Positions 35,700 to 48,516 are shown, numbered from the stretch's first letter. The stretch is 64,000 nt of DNA from Trileptium ribeirensis (GCA_030248225.1 JASANE010000776.1:26273-90272); one strand, 5' to 3'. A program made the numbers and translations. The notes: generated by a model not told the origin, from the sequence alone.

Positions 35700-37487
35700 C
35701 CACTAAAAAACCCTAAAGATTGCTGCGGCGGTTCTTTAATTTATATATACTCAAAGGTTACACAACACCGGAGGAACAATTAATGGTTGATATTTCCTAG
35801 GGTAAACCCAACGATAATTATGTGTTACAATGCAAAACTGTGCTCCTATTCCAATAAGTATCCAACAAATTTTGCATATGTCAGCAAAGGGAATATGTAT
35901 ATATGCCAAGTGCTGAGTCTGTCTAATGGACGGAAGTTGAACTAATGATCACGTTATTTGTCACTTCTGGTTCATTCCAAAACTCGGTGATTCAAAATTT
36001 TTTGGTAGCCCGGTCTAGGGGGTCTGGACCCTGGAGACCTCTGGGTGCGCCAATGCTTTGAACAGAAGTATTCAGCGCGTTGCTAGTGGCGCAGAGTCAC
36101 CGGTTTATTGGAAGCGGCAATGTTGTTGACCAGCTTGGTTATGGAGAGCCAAATGTTGACGGTGGATGCGAAGTTGAGCAAATGGATCGTGAACTGGAAC
36201 CACACGGCGGATGGTCAGTCAATACCCACATTCTTAACGTTAAAAACTGCGGTGCTTACACTTTGAATATAACAGTATTTTTCTTCAATACCGGGACCGG
36301 TGCACCGGCGTTATCTTGACGTAGGCAGAGCGACTCCACGCTACAACTGATAATTTTAAATATAGGCGCATAAGCGCTTCCAAGAACTGACTGAGGCACG
36401 CTCTAAACCATTAGCGCTAACAGTACTATTCAAGATTAGGTAGTAACGACATTAGTAGGTAAAATTGGGCCAGACCATCGCAGCCTAACCAACCCTCTAA
36501 TACTAAATTGCAAACGAAACAACTTCATCAATTTCTCACTGCGTTATACCACACTGCGCCAAGTAATACATTAATAAAGTAGCGTTGGTATTTGACAAGC
36601 AGTGAAAAGAAAAACCCACGACTTAACTTACCAACGTTTGGGCAGCAAAATCAGTGTTCAAGTAAACTACGGTTGCCAAAGATTTACACGATCAATAATA
36701 ATATGTTCAAACCCATTATACCTTATGAATTATGCTAAATACATATATACAGATACGTTAAGACCAACGCACGGAATCTCCTGAAAAGGAACATGATACA
36801 TCTTCATACTACGTGATCATTTTTAAAATATCCGAAATTCATACAATCACAGAGAACTCAGGAAAGTAAATTCCAAAAGCAATAGTATTATATAATACCA
36901 ACCTTCCTCAAATGAGACTTGGTGTGACATTTTGCAGCTGAATATAATACCAATAAAATCGGATCTGAAAATTTTAGAAACCAAATATGTAATACAACCA
37001 ACTATGTATATTATACTGGTTCGACTATGATGAGTAGTAAGCTCTTGTAAATTGGTTATTATATACAGGATTTAAGCAAGAAATCAGAAAAAAAACAAGT
37101 TTTAAATTTATTTCAACTTCTAAACCTCCAATATTCTTTTTATTTACATTTTATTTTTCCATGTATAACAATACAAAAAAAATCTTGAACACCAGAAGTT
37201 GTTCCTAATATAACAAAAACATTTTCTAAACATTATACATCGCTTGACTATATATTCCCATTTATACATACCATAATCAAAAATCAGACAGTACCATTAT
37301 AGTAATATTAAGGCCCAAGTGACTCTGTGAGGCAGTACGTTATGTCGTTAGAAAAGCAGCTGAGAGCGAAGTTCGGGGTGCGGCTTCCCTAATGAGTAAT
37401 ACCCCAAAGGCGTCGGACCACTCCATCGGCACGAAGCGCCGACCAGCTGTGGTGGGAGGAATTTCTTACTGCCATACCCAAGCACCA
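35700..37487. other. No recognised gene
   Basis: A 79-codon open frame at 36080-36319 is not recognised. Otherwise AT-rich and featureless. Confidence 0.45.
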
Positions 37488-38425
37488 GGGAATAACCGGA
37501 ACCGAAATTTACCGGAACCGGAACCAGCAACCGGAACCGTCCATTTAAACCGGATCCGGAACCGGAACCTGGTCTTCGAAATTTGTATATAGTAAAACAG
37601 ATGATGGAAGAAATGAAGGTGTAGTGGATTTAAAATGCATTAAAAATAACTTTTACATTAAAATTAATGTATTGCGATGGTATTATTGCCTTTCTGAAAC
37701 TTTAAAGAGACTGAGGAAGCTAATACTGTTTATTTATCGATTAAATATGTCGGTCTTTAGACATTCAGAGCAAAAAATGTCTTCGAGTATACACCATTGC
37801 GTATACTGCGTCAAATCGAATGTGCTTACAAAGCTTGGAGCGTAGAATACACACTTTCGCTCTGTCTCCAGTCGCCTCCCTTTACTACACATACGTTTGT
37901 TGCATGTTCTTCTGTAGGAAACTAACAATTATTGGTTTATATGATTAAGACTAAGATATATGACTAAGAGAAAATGATAGATAGAAGGTCATTTTCTGAT
38001 CAGTGGTCATAGACACTGTTTAGGCTAGCGTTGGACAAACAGTGCCGGTCAGTTAGATCATGATGATAACTTTCTAATCAGAATGCTATAAATGAGACAC
38101 ACTGTAATGCTGCTGGCACAGTTTCAATAAAAACAGTTCATTGCCAAGAAAGCAGTTTCTATCTGCGTTGCAGATAACGGTAGTTTACTTTAATTTAGAC
38201 TGATTTACCAAGTTTGCAAGCGCACTGGCGGGTGCTTGACGCAATTTATGTTAGCCAAGCATACCCTAAGTACTTCTGCGTAAGCCATACTCTGTTACCG
38301 AATTGGACCGGTTTAATTCAAACGTTTCGCACAGACTTCTGGATGTGTAAAATAGGTGCTACAAGCATCGACCTGGCTTCCCTGCCAAGCACACAGATAC
38401 ATAGTATGTTTATGCGAGACTAAAC
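37488..38425. mobile_element. CAGGG-ended TIR element, copy 3 (inverted)
   Basis: It begins CAGGGAATAACCGG at about 37488 with an expanded run of GGAACC units, then matches the right part of copy 2 in reverse (TAGGCTAGCGTTGG, GTTACCGAATTGGACCGG, ACTTCTGGATGTGTAAAATA). The other terminus is missing. Confidence 0.78.
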
Positions 38426-38484
38426 TTTGTTTGCGCCCAGCAATAATCCTCTTTTGTCATTCCCAAAAAAATCGGTAATCGAAC

Positions 38485-39400
38485 ATATTTTTTGCGAACC
38501 CGTATCTATCTCCAAACGGTTTAAAAACATTTGCGCCACGAGTTCAAAGCCGTATGAAAAATGTTGCCGAACATTTTAGTGAAATTCTTAAGTTGTTGTT
38601 GAACATACTTTTACAGAATTTTAATTTGACACTTGTCATTCGGGAACAGTATAGCATCCGACCTCAAATTTTGTTAGCGAACAAACATGCAGATTAGCTA
38701 GCGCAGCGCGTAGCGATTGTTGTTCGCGAACATGAATAAGTTATGCGATTGCGATATTTAATCCAATTTAAAAAAGAATAATGAAGCACATCGCTGATAC
38801 CAAACGAAGGACCATTTTTGTTGTTCGAGAACATGACTGTATTATGCGAGATTTAATCTTATTTAATTAGAATAATATTAAACTTAACTGTTCGCGCACA
38901 GAAGAGCGTGTTTTATTGTTCGCAAACACTACTTTGTGCGTTACTTATTATCAGAATGTAATTACTTTATCACATTCCTTTTAATATACTTTATCAAAAT
39001 AGTTGCCCTAATGTTCGCAAACACACATTTGAGAGTTCTAATTTTACACGTAGGCACTTTTTAGCCCATTCTGTTTTTACAAAAAAATTGTGATTTTGTC
39101 AATAATTGAACTTGCTTTCGTGATGACGAATGTTATTGTTCGCGAACTAATTCCTGCAAGCGTATAGCAGCGGTTCGCGAAAATATCTGCTAACATCCTT
39201 ACGAACGAGCAAATGTGTTTTTGAAATGGGAAATTGACGAGGTCGGTGTATTTCAAGAAAGTTAATTAGGGCAAAGATACATTTTCGAAGAGTTATTGAA
39301 CCATTCGGCTACGAATTTGAACAGATGAGTATTTTGTTCAATTACAAAATTGAATTTTGCGACACGAAGCCCAAATTTGACTGAATATCGTTCGCGAAAA
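38485..39400. repeat. Cluster of TTCGCGAA palindromes
   Basis: About thirteen copies or near copies of TTGTTCGCGAACA are scattered at roughly 38495, 38567, 38600, 38643, 38677, 38725, 38826, 38894, 38922, 39017, 39141, 39173 and 39390. Spacing is irregular (28-217 bp) and the sequence between them is unrelated AT-rich DNA, so this is not a simple tandem array. The source could be transposase-binding sites of a decayed element or binding sites of a host factor. Confidence 0.65.
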
Positions 39401-39669
39401 ATCGATGGCAAAACCGCAGTTTGTTTCGTAACAACAGATTGCGGTCCCCGATCGCTTTTTGCAAAACAGGATTGTAGCTGGGCGTATTTTAAGTTTACTG
39501 GCGCATTACTTTTTTGTACCTCCAACATACTTTTTTCAATTTCTCGTAAAATCTGATCACGCATGAAAATACCAATATAGCACATTTTCCCGTGTATAAA
39601 ATTTATTTCTAATTTAGTGGAAAAATTGTAGATGTAAAATATACTGGAGAATATTCTAATTTTTCTCAA
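39262..39669 (-). other. Unrecognised 135-codon open frame
   Basis: The stretch MRDQILREIEKSMLEVQKSN followed by a mixed polar region looks more protein-like than most frames here. I know no match, there is no clear splice site, and it overlaps the last palindrome of the TTCGCGAA cluster. May be a remnant of the element that carried that cluster. Confidence 0.25.
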
Positions 39670-40082
39670 AACTTTCAGCTGTATGTTTGATCGGGTATAC
39701 CGGGCAATTATTACTCCTGGTGTAATAATTATCTGGACAATTATTACTCTCCATGTCAGGCATTTATTATTCTCCCTTTGCCCGATCTATAATTTTGGGT
39801 CTTTCCTAGAATCCCCCTGAATTGGTCAATTTTGAATCCCCAAAATGGGGCCATTTTGAAGATACAGCGAAAAGTTTGGTACCATTCCACTCAACGTGCC
39901 GAAACGGTTTAGAAAATACCCATTTCGACAATATATATGACAAATTTTTTCCCGATTTCTTTGAGTTCCCAATGATACCCAAAAATGTTGGTTCCCAGTA
40001 ATTCCCAAACGTTTCGTAACAAATTTTATATAATTTTATAATCTATTCGAACCGCACATGGTGAATTGAATGGAGCGACTAT

Positions 40083-41192
40083 ATTATATACAAGGTAACA
40101 GTGCTACGATGTAACATGCAAAATGCATGTTTTTTCATGAAAATTTCGGAACAAGATTTCAACAACTTAAAATTATCTTTACTATGTGTTTCGAAACTAC
40201 CACATCAGGTTTTTCAAAACTTGAACCGTTAATAGCCACAAAAACATATTCCGACTGCCAAAGTATTGGCGAGAGCACTCAAAGAGATATATTACAGGCT
40301 AGTTTCCAAAGTTGTAGAAGTTCTCGGGAAACGTCCTCGGGGTGCTGAGAAATGTTGACGACTTCCCACGTCGAGGACCCTTTTTTGTCAATTTACCACC
40401 CCCCATTTTTGCCAATTTTCACCCTGTTGTTGCTTAAATTTTCCGCAAGTCTTCGTCGAAGGGAAGAGGGGCAGATTCGGCGCAATCTGAGGAAACGTCC
40501 TCGGGGTGCTGAAAAATGTTGACGACTTCCCCCGTCGAGGACTCATTTTTGTCAATTTTACACCCCTCATTTTTGCCAATTTTCACCCTGTTGTTGCTTA
40601 AACTTTCAGCGAGTCTCCGGCGGGGGAAGAGGGGAGACTCGGCGCCGTCAGGAGGGGGTGTGGCAAGTTGGCTCACTTGTTCGGCGAGGGGTGGTAGACC
40701 AGGAATTCGAGGGCAGGGCCAGAGTGGTAGCCCGCCTAAACCCCTGCTTCGTCATGTATGGTATCTATCTTCAATATGATAGATTTCGTTTTTCCAGATT
40801 CATAACTGATTCAACATAACTGTCTATTCATGAGTCATATGTAATTATAATGGCTCTGCCTAGCCTAAATCTAAAATTAAAAAATTGCCACGGTTCAAAT
40901 AATTTTAGCCCTTGTAACTCGCAGATAACGCCGAACTACTGTCATTTTATCTATGCTGCCACTTAAAACAACACACTAAACCCCACTAATATCTTGGCAG
41001 TCGGCATATGTTTTTGTGGCTATTATCGGTTAGAGTTTTGAAAAAACCTGATGTGGTAGTGCATTAAAACGTGTTTCGAAACACATAGTAAAGATTATTT
41101 TAAATTGTTGAAACCTTGTTCTGAAATTTTACATGAAAAAACATATGCATTTTGCATGTTACATCGTAGCACTGTTACCTTGTATTATATAT
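40083..41192. mobile_element. 1.1-kb inverted-repeat element, nested
   Basis: The left arm 40083-40272 and right arm 40985-41192 are reverse complements over about 190 bp (for example ATACAAGGTAACAGTGC and GCACTGTTACCTTGTAT at the tips). The arms flank a 164-bp tandem duplication. It lies wholly inside the larger inverted-repeat element, which dates it as the younger insertion, unless it is part of that element's interior. No ORF of note. Confidence 0.75.
40327..40650. repeat. 164-bp tandem duplication
   Basis: Copies start GGAAACGTCCTCGGGGTGCT at 40327 and 40491. The unit is GC-richer than its surroundings and on the minus strand reads partly open, with RLAESLSNNRVKIGKN and DVSSDCAESAPLP segments. 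The frame is not kept between copies, so coding is doubtful. Confidence 0.85.
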
Positions 41193-42589
41193 TCCTTTTA
41201 CAAGGTCACGAGATATACTTAAAGTTCAGGATTAGGTCGAAACATGATGAACCGTTTGCCACTTGATAATGATAACCAGTTGTTAGCATTTGGATCAGAC
41301 AATTTTACTGATAAATCATACAGCAATACATAGGTCTAAATTTGGATCCTAGGCACGGCACAGCTCTCGCCGAGCTGAGTTTCCATGGTGTCTATATGAT
41401 CCGAGCCATAGCCAAGATCTGTAAGCGAATGTCGAGCCTAGTGTATCGGGATAAGCTGGATCGCCTCATGGAAACCTTTTTGTAAAACAACAAGTGATAT
41501 ATATAACCATAGTCTGCTAAATGCAATAAAATCAGAGATTACGTCAGCTCTGCTATTAAACTCTATAAAAGCAAATATATATAGTTCACCTAGAGCTTTG
41601 TATATGTTCTCCTAATTATACATGCTCATAAGAGGTAGGTGGTTACCCGGCTGAGGCGACGAATAACCCCGGCAGGCGCCGCAATACCTCCTTCGTCGAG
41701 CAGCCAGCACAAATCTCCCTCTCATCAGCCCCCTCCCGACGACCCGCGCACTTTGCAGTCCGGCTTACGCTTTTGGGATGAGGAAGGCCTCCCTGCAGAA
41801 CCCCAGCAAATTTGGGATCTCATACCTTGAACATGTACGTCTCTAATATTAGGAGTTGGAAACTTATTGTACGGAGCCTGAGATCCGATCCTAGCTTGTC
41901 ATTGGAAAAGCCGAACCCAGCCCAGCCGTACTTTGTTCTAGAAGAGCCTAGTCGATTGCGGCATAGTTCAGGAAGAGCCAAGTCAACCCAGACCTTGAAA
42001 AATCTGGCTATTTCATATCTGAAATACATAATACAGTAAACATCTGGCCACACCACCTACATTAACCTCTTAATAGCGTTGTTAATCAAAACATAGCTAC
42101 ATTGCAAGAGGTGAACAGCCACATGACCTAGCTACGTAAAAATTTATTAAGTAAAGTCAATAAAAAATATATTTTGTTTATAGTGTTATTCAGGCAATTA
42201 AACAAGTATTAAGTTAAAATACGAAAGCGAACAGGATAATGCCGACACGCAGGTGCCTATTCCATCCACCAAAGAGTGTTTTTGTGGCATATTACGCGTT
42301 TTCTCAAATAAGTCTCTATTCAGTCAAAACCGTGATTTTCCTTAATTTAATGGCTCCATTCATGCAGTAAATCGTATGCGGACTGGGACGAAATAATAAA
42401 CAATATATAACCATCGTGTTGTGTCTCAAAACTCACCTAACCTTACTTCGTAAAAAGTTATATCTTCAAAGGAAAGTAAGCATCGGTTTTCAAAAAATTA
42501 GAAAAATACTTCTGTAAAAAATGCACCAGTATTGGCATAAAACATGACACTGCCGTGTCAATATAATTTATCGATAAAAATTTTTTTCG
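41193..42589. other. No recognised gene (inside the IR element)
   Basis: A less AT-rich stretch at 41630-41990 has open frames on both strands but no recognisable motif. The rest is AT-rich. Confidence 0.4.
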
Positions 42590-43296
42590 AAAATTTTGTG
42601 TACCAAAAACCGTTGGGAACCATTGGAAACTAAAAAAATTGACAAAAAATTATCGAAATGGGTATTTTCCAAACCTTCTAATCGAGCTGAGCGCAATAGT
42701 ACCAAAATTTCCACTGTATCTTCAAAATTGATCAATTTCGGGCAGAGGGATAAAATGTAATACAGCTGATCAATCGGGGAACCGAGTTTTGTAACTCTGT
42801 GGCTTTAGAGCTTCATGGTTTAACAGGAGCAGCGCAATGCGTAACAATCAGTTATCATTTACAGGCAAAGAGACTTGTAAAAAGGCAGAACAGAACGATC
42901 ACAACGGCAATCTTGAAAGTACTGCATCACGATATATCTTCTTAGCCTTGTATTTCGGAACCAGACTTAATTTGCGCAACGTACAACTAAACATTCGTCG
43001 ACAGAGTTTTTACATTTTGATCCGCAATGAGCCATCCCTGTATCACCGATAGAAACTAGTACAGAGAGGATGGTTTGCAATGATCAGAGATTCGAAGCTA
43101 CATAGAACCGTAGTAGCCCTGCTTCGTGGGCGATTAACACCACCACTGCCCCATCCGAACTTCTACATAGCGTCAGTAATCTTTTCATTAAGCAGTAAAA
43201 CGTTGGTGCAAGAACGTTTAGAGAGTAATAATTGCAGGGGGAGTAATAATTGACTAAGCAGAGTAACAATTATTGCTCGAGGAGAGTAATAATTGC

Positions 43297-44525
43297 CCGT
43301 CATATTGGCAACTTTCAGGCTTCGCTTTCCCAACTACCGTAGGTAGTGGGACTTTTATCATTTAATTATTCCCAACTACCATATTGGTACTGGTAGTAGA
43401 GCCTTAAAAATTTAATTTAGATAAATCCGACAACACTCATAATTCAAGAACGGCTTGTCGGACCGATGGCGGTGAGAGCTGAAAATGTTTGCTTGACGCG
43501 CACTACTGCGGTTTTGAAATTTAGATTTGTAGCTCCATATCCTGACCTATTGTCACTGAAAAACCCTAATTTCACAGCTTTACGTTATAAAACTTGTAAA
43601 TTCTAATTTTCATTGGAGCCCATCGCTTGCCGCCAGTAAGGCAACGATCGCGGCAAAAGCGAGATTGCGGCTCGCGAAGATCGGAATTTTTGCTGGCGCC
43701 CTGAGGTAATAGCTTGTTGGATTCGACGAGCGTCTTCCGGGTCATCACCAATGGAAGCCTCGCCTTGGTAAGCTTCCACTTCTGCCTAGCCACCGGGGGA
43801 ATTTGCAAAATTTTGCTCGAAACTTGAGGATACGGCGTGCACCTATGACCGGTAAGAAGATCGCATTGATGTCCTTCGTTTCACATTCTCTTCCGATGTG
43901 CAATTAAATTTGTGAGACAGATATCGATGTCATTTAAAAGGACAAAAAATTAAAATTGAAGGCCTTTTGAAGAAAGCTTTATCTTGCCCAAACTTGAAAC
44001 CGACAACGCGGGGCCACCCGTAGTCGAAGATGACGAAACCAAAACTTGATTTACTATTTCTAGGACTCTAGACTCCGAAATAATAAAATCTGAACCAGTA
44101 TCCAAAGCCAACCACGTTTGAAGTACAACAAGTCCTGAACAAAGCAAACTGAGCAGATCGAAAGCAGAAACGTGCAATGAACCGCTAGCACCATCAAGAA
44201 CAATATCCACAATATGCTAGTATACCAACATTAGACCGAATAGCTAGCTTGAAAATAACATTATTTATCCCTGCATTTTACTTCGGAACAAACTACGTGA
44301 CTTTTGGATCTCTCAACAAAAATACCAATAACATGCTCTTTATTATCAATCGAATTCAGGTCGCGTAATCTCCATAACATATAACAAAATCAATTATCAC
44401 TTCACAACAATTATGGCCATTTAACAAAATTTCCAAATTAATATTTCTTTCCAAAACTTGCAGCTTGCGATTCTGTTCAAAACACCTTCAGCAAAAATCG
44501 TCCTGAAATTATTCAAGAAAGTTAT
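43297..44525. other. No recognised gene upstream of the recombinase
   Basis: Minus-strand open frames at 43572-43808 and 43950-44210 were examined. The latter contains LALDTGSDF, which recalls a retroelement aspartic protease, but nothing around the motif supports that. Confidence 0.35.
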
Positions 44526-45290
44526 TTATTGCAACAGATTTGTCGCAAACGTTATTCTCGAAGATAAAGTATACATGTTCCTGCACGTCTCAGTGACCCA
44601 TCTTCCTTGCAACTGTTGCAGCCTCTGAGACAAATTTCGCTGCACGGCCGTAGACGCAGCGCCTGCACGCAAACTGTGTGTTCCAAATTGTCCCGGATTG
44701 AAGTTAACAGATACACAACTGGCTCTCACTAATTTATTTGCTACGTCATAAGAAAGCGGCTTATTCGTCGGTACAAAACAAGCTCTTTTTTCATAACACA
44801 AAGTTTAAAAAAGAAAACTGGACGGATGCAGGCAAGAATTAGCCACATATAAAGCATTAATATAATCGTTTAAAATCTTCACCGGACATTTATTTTTACT
44901 CGTTGCAGCAACAACCGTATAATCTCCATGTCTAAGTTTATCAGTTTTACTGCTAGGGACAAAAATTTTCACATGGTCCTGTTGTACCTCAATATGCTGC
45001 ACACGAATTGCCTGCAACTCATTAAAACGTATTAAATCCTGAAAACCAATTACAAAAAACGCAGCGGCTCGTAAAGAAGAAAGATTAAGTTCCATTAAAT
45101 GCTTATCAAGTATCCGATTTAGCTGATCCATAGTAAATGGAAGCTTCCTTTTTACAGATTTCGCTACAATTCGTCTCAAACCTGACAGACATCTAGCAAA
45201 CGTAGCAATCTGAAACAAACTCGGTAAATGTCCAATAAAATCATTAAACCAAGCTAGAGCCGATGTTAACACAAGAAACGAATTTACTGA
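44526..45290 (-). pseudogene. Tyrosine recombinase with in-frame stop
   Basis: A site-specific recombinase of the DIRS/Ngaro/Crypton kind (cuts and rejoins DNA through a tyrosine). The open part starts just below a stop at about 45315. The first fragment ends at a TAA (44807-44805), and the second continues in the same frame to 44526, so a single nonsense codon divides it. The first fragment has an N-terminal helical region (LFQIATFARCLSGLRRIV, KRKLPFTMDQLNRIL), then GFQDLIRFNEL with the first catalytic Arg, and SSKTDKLRHGDY with the beta-hairpin Lys. The second has GTHSLRAGAAS (the HxxR box), GRW and NMYTLSS with the likely nucleophile Tyr. All catalytic residues appear kept. No reverse transcriptase, RNase H or methyltransferase was found next to it, which favours a Crypton-like element or a deleted retroelement. 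Split direct repeats and TIRs were not seen. Confidence 0.75.
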
Positions 45291-45315
45291 ATTGAAAGTT
45301 GCCTTTTTTATAGGA

Positions 45316-46366
45316 CAGATAGAGAGCGGCGTGAAAATGTATCACCGGAAAAAAACGACACCTCACCGTAAATCGTCCAAAAACCATTCCCAATAATTGC
45401 ACACATGCGTCAAATAACACTGAAGAGAAGTAATGGCTAACGATTGATACATCGCCTTGGCAAATATTACCACCTCCAATTCAGAACAGCCGACAATATC
45501 GTTATACCATACCGAATGACCAATCAAATCTGAAACTACAAACCAAAACTCATTGGGAGGGTGGGGTGGACATATTATACTAAATCTATCTATGAAAATA
45601 AAACTTGATTAGTTACGACCTGTCGATAAGTAAAACGAGCGTAAGTGATTGAAACAAGCGAATAAGCAATTACAAATATTCAGAATAAATATATGCAAAT
45701 TAAATAGCTAATTTTCTTTCGTTGATCTCCACGAGTAACTCCCCTTACTACTATTATTTATAGCATATTATATAAATTATAATCGACGCCAGTGACAAAA
45801 CATTCCATGTTACAATTAAGCATTTTCAGATATACAAGTAGAAGAATATTAAACGAAGCTCAGTCACACAATTTTCAATATTTGTTTTATAATGTTAATT
45901 TACCCCTAGATCCAGTGAATAAGTATAACTCATAACATGGGATATTTTGCCATGAAAATATTTCTATAAGATCAATACATTTTTTAATTTCACAATATCC
46001 ATGTTACCATACTTAGAACACGATTTAGGAGTGAATGCATTTGCGTCTAGTCAGGCTGATTCCTCTTCATCATAAAGCATAATAACGTCTTGTACTTGTG
46101 TGCTGGTTTTTAAATTGGAGGAGAATCCAGAGTATTCGATCGGTATAGCTCCAGTTTTTAATAAATCATTGGTATCGTTATTTTTCGTTCGAGTTTGGAA
46201 GTTGACCGATATAAATATGACGAAGGTCGTCAGAAACTGCCCTGATCGGCCGACGTTCTACATGAAGCCACTTACCTCTGCCATACGCATACTTGGCAAA
46301 CAACCTATGATGGCTGGAAGGCATCATTTTGACTTGGCGCCATTTAATGCTGCGTCCAGCCACAGT
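45316..46366. other. No recognised gene
   Basis: AT-rich linker between the recombinase and the hAT element. A 90-codon open frame (46100-46372) runs up to the hAT terminus and is not recognised. Confidence 0.45.
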
Positions 46367-46436
46367 CACTGACGGATCCAGCCAATAATCTTGGAGGGGG
46401 CGGTCATTATCTTATAGCATAATGAATCTACTTAGT

Positions 46437-47694
46437 TTATAAAACAAAAGGAAGTTTCCTAGTTTTGCTAGCAGCGAATAGGTCAATAATTTCATCTGTA
46501 TTAGGCAATGCATCTCTATGAGCCTGTATTATTATCAAGTCTTCCAATCGATCCTCTGACATCGTACTGCGCAGAGCTGTCAGTGTCCTCTCCACCTTGC
46601 TAAACAGTCGCTCGGCTTCGCACGTAGTAATTGGAAGCGTTGCAAAGATTCTGATAAGTAGAAAAATGTTTGGGAAGATACGGCGGTTGCAAACATTTAG
46701 CGTTTCAATTGCCGAAATATCAGTAAGATTTTTGCAGTATTTTTGCCAAACGTAAAATTCAGCCTTGACGTCGTCTGAATAACCAGCCAGTAACGAAGAA
46801 TAATTTTCATATGCAGGAGAGATATCCTCCCAACGGGCATTTTTTTGCTCGAAATGGAATGAGATTTTGAAGATAACAAGCTATGCTCGTATGCTTCGCA
46901 AAACGCTGTTGGAAATCTAAAATTATTGCGTCTAACATCGGCACGAAACAGTTGAGACGATAATGTTCTTCTGGCGAGGTATCTGCACCACCGACGTTTG
47001 AGCGATGACGAGAAATCGAAGAATGTCGTGGTTTCCTTATTGCAACTGACAAGGACTCGGCCATTTTCACTGCTTCAGTGAATAATACATTGAACTCAGC
47101 GTCAGCTTCACGCCTACACCGCTCCATTAATGTTGCAGTAGCATTGACTAGTTCCAGCGCCGTAGATATGTCGCTATTTGGTTGCTGCAGAGCAGATGCA
47201 AGCGGTTTCATTACTGAAGAAATATATTTCAAGCAGACGAGGCCAATTATGGTTTCAGATTTGGAAAGGCATGCTAAAAGCTGATTGGCTTTAGTGCGTG
47301 AGTCATAGTCCTTCCATCTTTCCATGCGTTCCAAGGTTCTAATAACTGCGGGAAATATATCCCAAAACCGGCCGATGGCTTCGTGACGTTCGACAAACCT
47401 TGTCGTGCATACAGTTAGAAGCCTTTTCGTTGAAGAACTTTCATAGGCCTGCAGTTGTTGTTTTAGGAGGTCCACTCGCTTGGCGCTGTGGTTTATAGTA
47501 TTTATGGTTTCACAAATTGCATCATGAGCATCCCTAATGATTCGAACAGTTAGACACTTTGAGCACGATAAATTCGTAGCATGGCTTGCACAGTGGAAGT
47601 AATCGGCAAGCGGGGCTGCGGATTTAATGACGGCTGCCACGCCCACGCTCTCACTTGCCATGGTTGCGGCTTTGTCATATCCTTGACCAACCAG
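46437..47694 (-). pseudogene. hAT transposase, second exon with dimerisation domain
   Basis: It starts LVGQGYDKAATMASES, then FHCASHATNLSCSK (the CxxH and HxxNL region of hAT enzymes). A helical insertion domain follows, with TTRFVERHEAIGRFW and VMKPLASALQQPNSDI. One frame change in a T7 run (46840-46846 on the plus strand) separates QNLIPFRAKK from ENYSSLLAGYSDDVKAEFY. The C-terminal hAT dimerisation region follows, with ATLPITTCEAERLFSKVERT and LTALRSTMSEDRLEDL, ending LFAASKTRKLPFVL and a stop at 46437. The total protein would be about 860 residues, the normal size for this family. Confidence 0.8.
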
Positions 47695-48516
47695 CTGAGA
47701 AAGCTAAAATTGGCATTAAAAACTAAAATGTACTTATTTATAAAGGACATGCTAGCATCTGAACTTGAGCCCAGACGTTTGGGCTCATTAATTATAGAAC
47801 AGTTTCAACCGTTAAAGTGTCAACCAAATGGCTTAGGTTAATATAATCAAGAGTTCATGATGACAGTCTGCGGTTGGGTGAACAACCGATGGGAAATCGC
47901 TATTGTCAAAGGAGGATGGTAAGGGGCACAGGTTAAGATTAAAATTGCGTAATATATTTTGCCTGAAATGTTGCAATAAACATAGCTTAAAAATGCTAAC
48001 CACCATTAAATTTCAAATTTTACAATATAAGTCACATCTTATTTTTCCCTTTCCCTGATATATAGCTGTTTTGGGTTATGCAAGAACTACTACAAGATGC
48101 GTGTGGTAAGATGGTTAAAAAATTGAAGACGGATTTAATTCAGCATGCCAAAGCCGTTCGGTTTCAGTTTTTTCCAATTTCAAGTCGGGTCTTTTCATAT
48201 CGGGCTCCTCCACAACAAGTCGATTTGATTCGGTAAAAAAATGGATTTGTTTGCCATAGCTAGCTCCGAACACTGCTCTCTCGGGCAACTTACCGAAATA
48301 TTTGTCATATTTTTGCGTTTAAAACGGCAATCCAGTGACATTTTTCTATTAAAAACAACCAACAATACCCTCAAACGTTTTTTTAAAATAGGTAATAAAT
48401 GCCACAACTTTACACACACTTTGCCATTAAAATTGCTCGCAATAGTTACTGTGTTTGCGGCGCGTCTCCGGTGTAATCTCAGCGAAGTTGTAGTTTATAT
48501 ACATCTAGCTACATAC
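47695..48516 (-). other. Intron of the hAT transposase
   Basis: 822 bp from GTATGT (48516) to TTTCTCAG (47695). The flanking exons join in phase 0, restoring the usual sequence ahead of the GYD-A-M motif (LVGQGYDKAATM). Open frames on either strand inside it are not recognised. Confidence 0.7.

Larger units (their letters stand above)
39693..43296. mobile_element. 3.6-kb long-inverted-repeat element
   Basis: The left arm (39693-40015) begins CCGGGCAATTATTACTCC and contains GAAAATACCCATTTCGA. The right arm carries the reverse complement in two pieces: 42590-42770 (with ATCGAAATGGGTATTTTC) and 43215-43296, which ends GAGTAATAATTGCCCG. The break in the right arm holds about 440 bp of unrelated sequence (42780-43215), probably a later insertion. 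No transposase is visible. Another inverted-repeat element sits inside. Confidence 0.65.

Noticed and set aside
43950..44210. LALDTGSDF as an aspartic protease of a retroelement
   Set aside because: Only the short DTGS match is present; no flap or C-terminal motif, no adjacent gag or reverse transcriptase.
46100..46372. 90-codon open frame next to the hAT left end
   Set aside because: No recognisable motif and it runs into the hAT terminus.
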